A stretch of DNA of 64,000 bases. Origin: CAWBRT01 sp963819175 (lineage in GTDB: Bacteria > Acidobacteriota > Terriglobia > Terriglobales > Acidobacteriaceae). Where the stretch lies: the NCBI GenBank assembly GCA_963819175.1, contig CAWFVJ010000013.1, forward strand, positions 434,001 through 498,000. The letters are read 5' to 3'. Positions within the stretch are counted from its first letter, which is position 1. Each line of letters begins with the position of its first letter. The translations under genes and the position numbers were made by a program. Below are positions 56,937 through 64,000 of this stretch, in pieces. Under the pieces are notes generated by a model. That model was given only the letters and a program-made list of their open reading frames with translations, was not told the origin of the DNA and did not search any database.

Positions 56937-58073
56937 CTACAGAACTGTAGCTTCGCTGCGATGCGCATCGTGGGAGAGTCTGAGATGGCGCATGCTCTCC
57001 ACCGCGCATTCGAACTGTTCGGCGCGCTTGAAGTTGGTGTGTTCGGCCAGCACACGCTGCTGGGCCCGCGCACCGATCTTTTGCAGTTCACTATCCGGCA
57101 TGTCGCGGAGGCAGGAAACAATTTCCGCGGAGTCGGCAGGCAGCAGGATCTCGCATCCGGGGGTGAAGAAATTTTCCAATCCCGGCCACTGGTCGGAAAC
57201 GATGGCGGCGGCGCAGGCGGCGGCCTCGAAGAGGCGCACCGAAGGCGAATAACCGGCGGCGACCATGTCGCGCCGGGTCACGTTCAGCGTCAGCCGCGAT
57301 GACGAGTACAGGTGCGGATGCCATCGCGGATTGAGGTGCATGATCCGGTGCACGTTCGCGGGCCACTGGATGGATTTCGGGTACTGTGGTCCGGCCACAA
57401 TGAAATTGCGCTCCGGCAACTGCAGCGCCGCCCGGCAAAGCATGGAGTCCAGCTTGGGCTGGCGGTCGGCGGCATAGGTTCCCATGTAGCTCATCTGGCA
57501 GGTATATCGTTTTGCGACCGGATGCTTGTAATACTTGTCCGGATCGACGCTGCAATACAGCGGCAGCGCCACGGCAGCGCCAAAACGCTGCTCGATTTCC
57601 TTGAGGATGGGACCACCGGTAAAGCTGAAATAAAGATCGAAGAGCGGAATCTGTGCCGCTTTGAGATACCCGGTCTCGCCGCGTTGACGCAAAGCGGCGA
57701 GAGTTACCGGCGTGTCGATGTCGTAAAAGGTCTTGACCGGGACGCGGGAGAGCGCCAGCTCTTCGATGGCGCGAATTCCATCCGGACAGTAGGAGCCGAC
57801 CATCGCCACGTCGCAGTCTTCCAGATCCCGCCGAACCTCAGGCAAGATCGAGGTCCAATCGTCGTAGAGTTTGAGCTCGCAATACTCGGGGTCCGGCAGA
57901 TCGCGATTCGAGGCGTACCACTTTTCGTTGCGCTCGTAGAACACCACGCGATGTCCGCGGCAGTGGAGCGCCCGGGCAAGGGCGCGGAAGGTGGTGGCAT
58001 GGCCGTTGCCCCACGACGAGGTGATCGAGAGGCCGAAGATAACGAGTTTGAACGAACTGGCACGTGGACCCAT
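56937..58073 (-). CDS. CgeB-like glycosyltransferase, copy 1
   Basis: About 378 residues. Starts MGPRASSFKLVIFGLSITSS with a GNGHATTFRALARALHCRGH helix, a central VAMVGSYCPDGIRAIEEL and VKTFYDIDTPVTLAALR, then the donor-binding half PSVRLFEAAACAAAIVSDQW and PGLENFFTPGCEILLPAD. The FEA...DQWPGLE.FF.PG pattern is the CgeB/Glyco_trans_1_2 signature. ATG 58073 overlaps the likely upstream stop as TAATG. Acceptor and donor unknown; one of three tandem paralogues. Confidence 0.88.
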   Translation of the reverse strand: MGPRASSFKLVIFGLSITSSWGNGHATTFRALARALHCRGHRVVFYERNEKWYASNRDLPDPEYCELKLYDDWTSILPEVRRDLEDCDVAMVGSYCPDGIRAIEELALSRVPVKTFYDIDTPVTLAALRQRGETGYLKAAQIPLFDLYFSFTGGPILKEIEQRFGAAVALPLYCSVDPDKYYKHPVAKRYTCQMSYMGTYAADRQPKLDSMLCRAALQLPERNFIVAGPQYPKSIQWPANVHRIMHLNPRWHPHLYSSSRLTLNVTRRDMVAAGYSPSVRLFEAAACAAAIVSDQWPGLENFFTPGCEILLPADSAEIVSCLRDMPDSELQKIGARAQQRVLAEHTNFKRAEQFECAVESMRHLRLSHDAHRSEATVL

Positions 58074-59175
58074 TACTTCCGGCTGCAGCGGCGCCGGTTG
58101 GGGACGGTCTGCTACGCGAGGCTTGCAGGATGCCATGCACCTGTTGCGCCCGCAACGCGTAGGTATGCTCCCGCAGAGCACGCTCGCGCATCGCGCCGCC
58201 GATGGATTGAGCCTCGCGGGGGTCGATACCCCGGAGATAGACCACCACCTCCGCCGCGCTGGCCGCCACCAGCAGTTCCCTGCCGGGGGCGAAAAAGGTT
58301 TCGATGCCCGCCCAATGGTCGGTGATCAGACAGGCCGCCGCGCCGGCAGCCTCGAAGACGCGCGTGGGCGGCGAGAAGCCGACCTTCGCCATGGATTCGC
58401 GATTCACGTTCAGGACCATCCGCGCCGAGCAGTTGAGGCGGTTGTGCCGGTCGGTGGGGACGTGGCCGATGTAGCGCACATTGGGCGGCAAAGATTTGGA
58501 ACTCCAGCCTTCGCCTCCAAGAATGAAATTCATTTCGGGAGCCAGCTCTGCCGCGCGGAAGAAGAATTCGTCCACGCGTTTCTCGCGGTCGGGCAGGCGA
58601 TTGCCTACGAACAACAGATCGCAGGCCAACGCGGGATCGGGCGGGACCGGATGGTGCGTATGGGATTCGAGCGCGTTGTAAACCGGATGGCAGTTGCGCG
58701 CTCCCAGGGCAAGGTAATGCCGCACGACGGGAGCGCCGCCGCCATAAGTGAAGATGAAGTCGTATTGCGGGATGAGGCGGCGAAAGGGATCGCCGGGATC
58801 GGCCTCCACGCGAGCCAGGGTTGCGGGCGCATCGACGTCCCAGAAAGCCACTTGGGTGCGCGCGGAGCGACACTCGAGCACACGTGCCTCCAGCAGTTCG
58901 TCGTCCGCTCCAACGCCGCTGTGCTTGACGACAAGGTCCGCGCCGGCGGCTTGGGCGAGCAGTCCATCGATGTCGCCGGGAGTGCGGTAAACAATCACGT
59001 CCGCGTAGTTCACTTCGTGCTGGTCGCGATTTTGCCGGCGTCCGTAGATATCGGGCTCGGCGAAGGTGATTTCGTGGCCCAGCGCGGCAAGGTTTTTGTA
59101 AATGCCGCGATAGTAGGTCGCGGCTCCGTTCCAGTAGCAGGAAGTGATGCTCGATCCGAAGACAAAAATTCTCAT
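58073..59175 (-). CDS. CgeB-like glycosyltransferase, copy 2 (break near 3' end)
   Basis: Starts MRIFVFGSSITSCYWNGAAT; includes LGHEITFAEPDIYGRRQNRD, VAFWDVDAPATLARVEADPG, DLLFVGNRLPDREKRVDEFF and PTRVFEAAGAAACLITDHWA then GIETFFAPGRELLVA, the CgeB signature. The frame as read runs past the next gene's start into sequence that is that gene in another frame; a stop in the neighbouring frame (TAA at 58073-58075) overlaps the next ATG, so a single-base change near 58110-58130 is likely and that end is used here. Start overlaps copy 3 as ATGA. Confidence 0.85.
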
Positions 59176-60293
59176 CTTCGAACTTCCTCGCAGATTTCGA
59201 GGAGCTGCGCGGCGCGATGCGCACAAGTGTGCCGCTTGCGAATCGTCTCCAGACCGTTGGCCGCCATTTCCGCGCGTGCCCGATGGTCACGAAGCAGGAT
59301 ATCGATTTCGCCCGCCATCTGCTTCCCGTCGGCGGCAACGATGTAGTCTTCGCCCGGCCGGAAAAGGTGCTCGAGGTCGTTCCAGGGGGAACAAAGCAGC
59401 GGAATGCCGCAGGCCAGCGCCTCAAATACGCGGATGGTCGGAATGCCGCCCAAGCCGTTCGCATACTGCCGCCTCGGCACATGCAGGGCAAGGCGGCTCT
59501 GGCCGTAAACCCGCGGCGTCTCCAGATTCGGCAGGTAACCGCGATAGTCGATGCCGGCCCGCTGAAGAGCAGCCACGGCTTCATCCGGATAGCGGACCCC
59601 GTGAGCGACGATCTTTCGCCCCTTGGAAGCGGAGGCGGGGCCGACCAGGAACTCCATCAGCTCCTTCGTGCGCTCTTCGTCTCCCCAGTTGCCGATCCAG
59701 ACCACGTCCGTCGTCTTAGCACCATTCCCTTGCGGATTGAACACGGAAACATCAGCCGCCTCGTGGAAGGTCCACGCGCGCTCGATGCCAAGACCGTCTT
59801 GATAGATCTTACGAATCACTTCGCCAAATGCGAGCACGCCATCGAAGCGGTGCAAATGAAATTTGAGGATTTCGTGAGCGCGGGAATAAACCCGATGGTG
59901 CGTATCGTGCAACAGCGCGATGAATCCCTCTTTCCGCTTGCGCTGCAGAATTGCGTTAACCACTTCCGGGTCATTCCACTCGTGGATGATGACAAAATCC
60001 GCCGCCTTCAGCTCCTGGGCGAGGAACTCCTCAAAGCTGGGGCCGCGTTGATAGAAATGGATGTTGAGTTCGGGATACGTCTTGCGAAACTCATCGATGG
60101 CGCTGATCGCCGCCGTGCCTTCGTAGTTCACCAGGTTGGTGAGCGACCAGGCGCCCAGCTCCTCATAGCATCGGACCTCGTGCCCCAGGCGCGTCAGCTC
60201 GCGGGCGAGGCCGCGGAGAAAATGCGCGTTGCCGTGATTCCAGTCGCTGACCCAGGAGTGCGCGAAGAAACGGAATTTATATTTCGTATTCAT
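59172..60293 (-). CDS. CgeB-like glycosyltransferase, copy 3
   Basis: 373 residues, intact. MNTKYKFRFFAHSWVSDWNH, GNAHFLRGLARELTRLGHEV, then FVIIHEWNDPEVVNAIL and TTDVVWIGNWGDEERTKELM, and the donor half PTIRVFEALACGIPLLCSPW with NDLEHLFRPGEDYIVAADGK. Same family as copies 1 and 2 but divergent. It overlaps both neighbours by four bases, so the four transferase genes form a translationally coupled block. Confidence 0.9.
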   Translation of the reverse strand: MNTKYKFRFFAHSWVSDWNHGNAHFLRGLARELTRLGHEVRCYEELGAWSLTNLVNYEGTAAISAIDEFRKTYPELNIHFYQRGPSFEEFLAQELKAADFVIIHEWNDPEVVNAILQRKRKEGFIALLHDTHHRVYSRAHEILKFHLHRFDGVLAFGEVIRKIYQDGLGIERAWTFHEAADVSVFNPQGNGAKTTDVVWIGNWGDEERTKELMEFLVGPASASKGRKIVAHGVRYPDEAVAALQRAGIDYRGYLPNLETPRVYGQSRLALHVPRRQYANGLGGIPTIRVFEALACGIPLLCSPWNDLEHLFRPGEDYIVAADGKQMAGEIDILLRDHRARAEMAANGLETIRKRHTCAHRAAQLLEICEEVRR

Positions 60294-61399
60294 GCCGCGG
60301 CAACTCCCTCGGCGATCATCGAGCGGTACAGAGCCACGTATTCATCCACCATGCGGTCGGCCGTGAAGCGCTGCCGTGCGCGATTGTAAGCGAGATTGGC
60401 ATAGGTAAGCCGCAACTCGCGATCGGCACGCAAGCGCTCGATCGTTTCAGCCAGGCTGGAAGCATCATTCCGGCGGAAGTAGCACGCCGTGTGCCCCCAA
60501 AGTTCGTGGAACGTGGGGATATCGTTGGCGACCACGGCGCAACGGGAAAGCGCCGCCTCCAGGGGCGCGAGGCCGAACGGTTCGTAACACGAAGTGGCGG
60601 CGTAAATCGCCGCGCGGCTATACAAGCCGCAAAGCTCGCTCTCGCTCTGAGGTCCGCGGAACTCTACTCCCTGGCCGCCGCGCTGCGCAAAGGGCGGTTG
60701 TCGCAACGATTCATCCGCGTGCCGCTCTTGGCCAACGATGCATACCGGCACTTGCAATTCAGACTCGGTCAAAAGATTCACCTGTTTACCCGCATCCCAT
60801 ACGCGTCCGACGGAAAGCACGACGTCCTGCTTGTCGCCGTGTGGATTGAACAGCGCCGGGGTGCGCCCATTGTGGATCACGGCGCGTGCCCGGGGCACAC
60901 CGTAAAGCATCTCGACGTATCGCAACATCCACTGCGTGGGCGCCACCACCGCAGTTGCGGCCTTCAAACCCGCCGCCACGGTGCGGCGATACCAAATTGT
61001 CCAATCGTCCTCCGGAGGCTGCACTCCGTTGACGTTCTCCCACCAGCTCACCACATCGCTGTGCGCCACCACCAACTTCGGAATACCGGCCGGCAGCGCT
61101 CCATAAGCGAACTGGTTGAGGTGAAGCACATCGGGGCGAACCTCTTCGATGAGCGACATCAGGTACTGGCTGGAGTGGCCGATGTCCTGCTTCGCATCCT
61201 GCATCCACTCCAAGCGAAAACCCGTGGGATGAAAATCGACTCCCCGAAGTCCCTCCAGCCACTCCGTTTGCGCGGCAGTCGGGATCTCACCAAAGCTGAC
61301 CAGGGTCACACGAACGCCCCGCCGCGCCAGCCCCGCGACCAGTTCACGCGTGTAGACCCAGACCCCGCCGACCGTGTCGGCCGTTACCAGCACATGCAT
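60290..61399 (-). CDS. GT4-family glycosyltransferase
   Basis: 369 residues, intact. N-terminal MHVLVTADTVGGVWVYTREL with the GGVW loop; LHLNQFAYGALPAGIPKLVV; TAVVAPTQWMLRYVEMLYG; donor half with DVVLSVGRVWDAGKQVNLL and the EX7E motif in SCYEPFGLAPLEAALSRCAV. Related to starch/glycogen-synthase-like and mannosyl transferases; sugar not determinable. First of the coupled transferase block. Confidence 0.9.
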   Translation of the reverse strand: MHVLVTADTVGGVWVYTRELVAGLARRGVRVTLVSFGEIPTAAQTEWLEGLRGVDFHPTGFRLEWMQDAKQDIGHSSQYLMSLIEEVRPDVLHLNQFAYGALPAGIPKLVVAHSDVVSWWENVNGVQPPEDDWTIWYRRTVAAGLKAATAVVAPTQWMLRYVEMLYGVPRARAVIHNGRTPALFNPHGDKQDVVLSVGRVWDAGKQVNLLTESELQVPVCIVGQERHADESLRQPPFAQRGGQGVEFRGPQSESELCGLYSRAAIYAATSCYEPFGLAPLEAALSRCAVVANDIPTFHELWGHTACYFRRNDASSLAETIERLRADRELRLTYANLAYNRARQRFTADRMVDEYVALYRSMIAEGVAAA

Positions 61400-61449
61400 T
61401 GCAACTCGCGTCTCACGACTTCCTAAGTCTGCAACTAGCCACCGCGAAC

Positions 61450-61560
61450 TACCCCACTCAAGCCAACAGCGGGCTTGAATGGGCCACCCGATTCATCCGC
61501 ACTCATCCGCGATGCGGAAAGACCCCACTCAGCCCACAGCGGGGCTTGAATGCCGCCACT
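61450..61560. repeat. Two family C palindromes in tandem
   Basis: 61450-61487 (CTACCCCACTCAAGCC with GCGGGCTTGAATGGGCCAC) and 61522-61560 (GACCCCACTCAGCCCAC with GGGGCTTGAATGCCGCCAC), 34 bases apart, in the 165-base gap between the epimerase and the transferase block. Confidence 0.7.
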
Positions 61561-61564
61561 CCAC

Positions 61565-62684
61565 TCAGGCGGTCAGCCCGTAGCGATCGAGTTCCTGGGC
61601 AGCCTGCTGCACCCTGTCCACCGCCGTTTGTTCACGCAACCAAGAGACCAGCTCCGCCACTCCCTGGCTGAAATGGAATTTCGGCCTGTAGCCCAGCACC
61701 CGGCTCGCCTCCGAGATATCCGCAAAGCAATGACGAATGTCGCCGGCGCGATACTTTCCCGGTAATCTCCACCGGAATCTCAATGGCCATGCACTTGGAC
61801 AAGGCGCTGGCGACGCCCTCGATGGTTACCGCTTCGCCCGAACCAATGTTGAGCGCCATGCCATTCGCCTCGCTGCGCTCCATGGCGAGCAGGTTGGCCC
61901 GCACAACGTCATGCACGCTGACGAAGTCACGCTGCTGCCGCCCATCTTCGAAGATCATCGGCGTGTTTCGATTCAGCAGACGCGACGCAAAAATGGCCGC
62001 CACGCCGGTGTATGGGTTCGAGAGCGACTGCCGCGTGCCGTAAATATTGAAGTAGCGCAAAGCCACAACCGGCACGCCATAGGTTCTGCCGAAAAGCAGC
62101 GACATCTCCTCCTGGTCCTTCTTGGAGAGAGCGTATATCGAGGTGCATTGCAGCGGCTTGCTCTCAGGCGTGGCCACCGGCGCCATATCGGCTCCGCATG
62201 CCGGGCAGTGCACCTCCCATTGTCTTGCCCGCAGTTGCGACGGCCCGCGCGGCGACGGCGCCGTCTCGCCGTGTTCGGGACAACTATACTTCCCCTCACC
62301 GTAAATCGACATCGAGGAGGCCACGATCAGCTTCTCGAATTGCAGCTTGCGATCCAGCAGGGCTTGCAGCAGGTTCGCCGTGCCCTGGGTGTTCGATTCC
62401 ATGAAATGCGCGATCTCGTACATTGACTGCCCCACGCCCACGGCCGCCGCCAGGTGATAAATCACCTCCATGCCCTGCGTCGCGCGCCGCACCGCGGAGA
62501 GGTCGCGCATGTCGCCCTCGACCATCTCCACCTCGGGGCGCAGATACGCAGGCAGACCGTTCGGGTGTACCTGAGGGGTGAGATTGTCAAATACACGAAC
62601 CATGTGTCCGGCGCGCACCAACGCGTCCACCGTATGCGATCCGACAAATCCGGCGCCGCCGGTTACCAAGATCCGCTTGCTCAT
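61565..62684 (-). CDS. NAD-dependent sugar epimerase, dTDP-L-rhamnose 4-epimerase-like (break as read)
   Basis: Extended short-chain dehydrogenase of about 372 residues. NAD-binding RILVTGGAGFVGSHTVDALV, active-site Ser-Thr/Tyr-Lys region with IVASSMSIYGEGKYS and TSIYALSKKDQEEMSLLFGR, and RYFNIYGTRQSLSNPYTGV. Between these is an insert of about 50 residues with Cys/His pairs (CPEHGE, HCPACGAD) that I associate with dTDP-rhamnose 4-epimerases. A frame change near 61760 leads to EASRVLGYRPKFHFSQGVAE and the stop. Probably supplies the sugar nucleotide used by the transferases. Confidence 0.82.
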
Positions 62685-62754
62685 TTGCTGACTCCTATTG
62701 GCGATCGCCCGCGCACGTACCATCGTGGTTGTCGGGCTGGAATCCGCTTCTTCA

Positions 62755-63717
62755 TCATTCGCCGGCTCCTACTGGCGCAGGCGCGCCCATCGGCGACGGC
62801 CTCTGTTGATGCTGCGTTGTGCCGGAACGTCCATGCCGCGGCGCATACCGGCCCACCGCCCAGGCGGCGAAGCCGGCAAAGTCTCCGGCGTTTCTGGGCG
62901 GGCTGGTGTAATGCGGCGCCACTCCCAGATGCTCCGGCGTGAAGCAGAGGGTCATGGTGGTGTCGAATTCGGCGAGCGCGCCCATCTGGCGGTCGAACCA
63001 CCGCTCGGAGTGCTCGCGATACCAATCGGCCCAACTGATGCCGGTGCGCAAATGCCGCACCCCCAGCTTGCGCAGCCACTCGACTGCCGAATCGAGCCGG
63101 GGATCTTCATAGTGAAACCATTGGCAGATTCCCATGCCCGCGGGAAACTGCGAGACGGCGGGCTTCGGGCTGCCATCCTCGCGAACCAAGCCCATGTAGT
63201 AGTGCCGGTAGTAGGCGCTGCCCTCGGCCTCGCGGTGGCGGGTGGTGGCCGTCCAGGTGGAGGGCAAATCGAAGAGGCTGTACCAATGCACGCGCTCGAC
63301 CAGCGGCAGCAGCAGTTCGGCGGTCTTCAGCAGCCCGAAAATCTGCACCTCTTCCGCCCCAAACGACGATGCCCCGGCTTCGGAAACCCAGACGGCCTTG
63401 CCGCGCGCCACGGAGCGGATCTCATCGACCTTTCGCGGCCAGTCATGAATGTTCCAATGATTCCAGTCGAGCGGAAAGCCGTGGACCGAGACCACATCGA
63501 TGGCATCGATCACGCCATAGGAGTCCAGCAACTTCACAAAATTAGGATCAATCGGCGAAATTCCGCCCAGCGCCAGCTTCAATTCGGGATTGACGGCGCG
63601 GATCGCCTTGGCCGCGGCGATCACCATCTCGGCGAACTTCTTCCAGTCAGGATCGAGCTTGAAATCCCAATGCGAGAGATTGTTAGGCTCGTTCCAGAGC
63701 ATCACGGCTTCAACCAT
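62755..63717 (-). CDS. Beta-xylosidase-like glycosidase with permuted barrel order
   Basis: 320 residues. It begins at what is normally the middle of a TIM barrel: EAVMLWNEPNNLSHWDF, containing the Asn-Glu-Pro of the catalytic acid, then LALGGISPIDPNFVKLL, DVVSVHGFPLDWNHW and the probable nucleophile in AVWVSEAGASSFG. The first-strand region comes last: GICQWFHYEDPRLDSAVEWL, RKLGVRHLRTGISWADWYRE and TMTLCFTPEHLGVAPHYTSP. Known GH39/GH5-type enzymes have the opposite order. ATG 63717 lies close to AAGGAAG. Contextual role: trimming or transglycosylation of the cluster's glycan. Confidence 0.75.
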   Translation of the reverse strand: MVEAVMLWNEPNNLSHWDFKLDPDWKKFAEMVIAAAKAIRAVNPELKLALGGISPIDPNFVKLLDSYGVIDAIDVVSVHGFPLDWNHWNIHDWPRKVDEIRSVARGKAVWVSEAGASSFGAEEVQIFGLLKTAELLLPLVERVHWYSLFDLPSTWTATTRHREAEGSAYYRHYYMGLVREDGSPKPAVSQFPAGMGICQWFHYEDPRLDSAVEWLRKLGVRHLRTGISWADWYREHSERWFDRQMGALAEFDTTMTLCFTPEHLGVAPHYTSPPRNAGDFAGFAAWAVGRYAPRHGRSGTTQHQQRPSPMGAPAPVGAGE

Positions 63718-63748
63718 CAACTTCCTTTCGCTCGCTTAGCGTGCTCGC

Positions 63749-64000
63749 TTAGAGGGTGCCCGCCAACTCCATATCCAGCACATATTGGCCATCGCGAGTG
63801 ACATTGCGCGGCTCACAAATCCACGTCTCCGATTCAGGATGGGCCACGATCTCCAGTCCGGCGCTGCGCAGCATGGCTTCGGCGGCGGCCCGGTTGGGAA
63901 TCCACCAGTTGGTTTGGTCGCTGGCGTAGCTGTTCTCGATGAAGTACATCTGGGGAAACTCAGGGTCGCTGAAGATTTCCTTGTTCCAGAAGTGGTAGTC
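63749..64000 (-). CDS. SAM-dependent methyltransferase, C-terminal part (CmoB-like)
   Basis: The frame is open to the right edge, so the N-terminal SAM-binding motifs are outside. The visible end has DYHFWNKEIFSDPEFPQMYF, IENSYASDQTNWWIPNRAAA and EAMLRSAGLEIVAHPESETW, resembling the tail of DUF1698/CmoB-type methyltransferases (TNWWIPN block). Within this glycan cluster it more likely methylates a sugar than a tRNA; inference from context. It ends 32 bases before the glycosidase start. Confidence 0.7.
   Translation of the reverse strand, partial: DYHFWNKEIFSDPEFPQMYFIENSYASDQTNWWIPNRAAAEAMLRSAGLEIVAHPESETWICEPRNVTRDGQYVLDMELAGTL

Overview
The window is GC-rich bacterial chromosome and most resembles an acidobacterium (Koribacter/Sulfotelmatobacter type). 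That assignment is inference, from gene content (SRP54, HspR-type dnaK locus, fadN-fadA-fadE, CgeB-type glycosyltransferases) and from three families of intergenic palindromes that recur throughout. No rRNA, tRNA or CRISPR array was seen.

Layout. 1-0.7 kb: C-terminal end of a radical SAM protein resembling tetraether-lipid synthases. 0.7-1.5 kb: sirtuin (minus). 1.66-8.5 kb: a his operon (hisL leader, hisI, hisG, hisD, hisC, hisB, hisH, hisF, hisA) preceded by a strong promoter, a poly-histidine leader peptide and a terminator/antiterminator pair, i.e. a classical attenuator. 8.6-21.1 kb: mixed housekeeping and accessory genes (ffh, a histone-deacetylase-like hydrolase, a Spy/CpxP-like protein, a two-domain LigD, nitroreductase, two Nudix hydrolases, periplasmic asparaginase, a DUF3617-like protein, a POT peptide transporter). 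21.5-27.5 kb: fatty-acid beta-oxidation set fadN-fadA-fadE. 27.7-31.8 kb: exported proteins (Lys-rich small protein, NHL-repeat lipoprotein, exported acetolactate decarboxylase, an uncharacterised lipoprotein). 32.2-37.0 kb: complete glycine cleavage operon gcvT-gcvH-gcvPA-gcvPB (minus). 37.4-38.5 kb: two tandem exported beta-rich proteins. 38.9-45.7 kb: sucA, msrP-msrQ, a zinc-ribbon/Sel1 protein, a ferritin-like protein. 46.1-50.1 kb: dnaK, a small conserved-looking protein, dnaJ/cbpA and hspR, with a HAIR-like site inside the dnaK promoter. 50.5-53.5 kb: AAA ATPase and VWA protein pair. 53.7-55.6 kb: CDGSH protein and a membrane-protein gene split by an IS1595-like element with a recognisable target duplication. 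55.6-64 kb: a polysaccharide/glycan cluster on the minus strand (methyltransferase, glycosidase, sugar epimerase, two GT4 and three CgeB-like glycosyltransferases).

Reading quality. About 40 single-base frame breaks occur inside otherwise well-conserved genes, about 15 of them within 5.3 kb of the his operon. Homology resumes in the next frame after each break and catalytic motifs are intact, so sequencing or assembly indels are the simplest explanation; genuine decay of the his operon cannot be excluded from the sequence alone. Such genes are given as single CDS spanning the break, with break positions noted.
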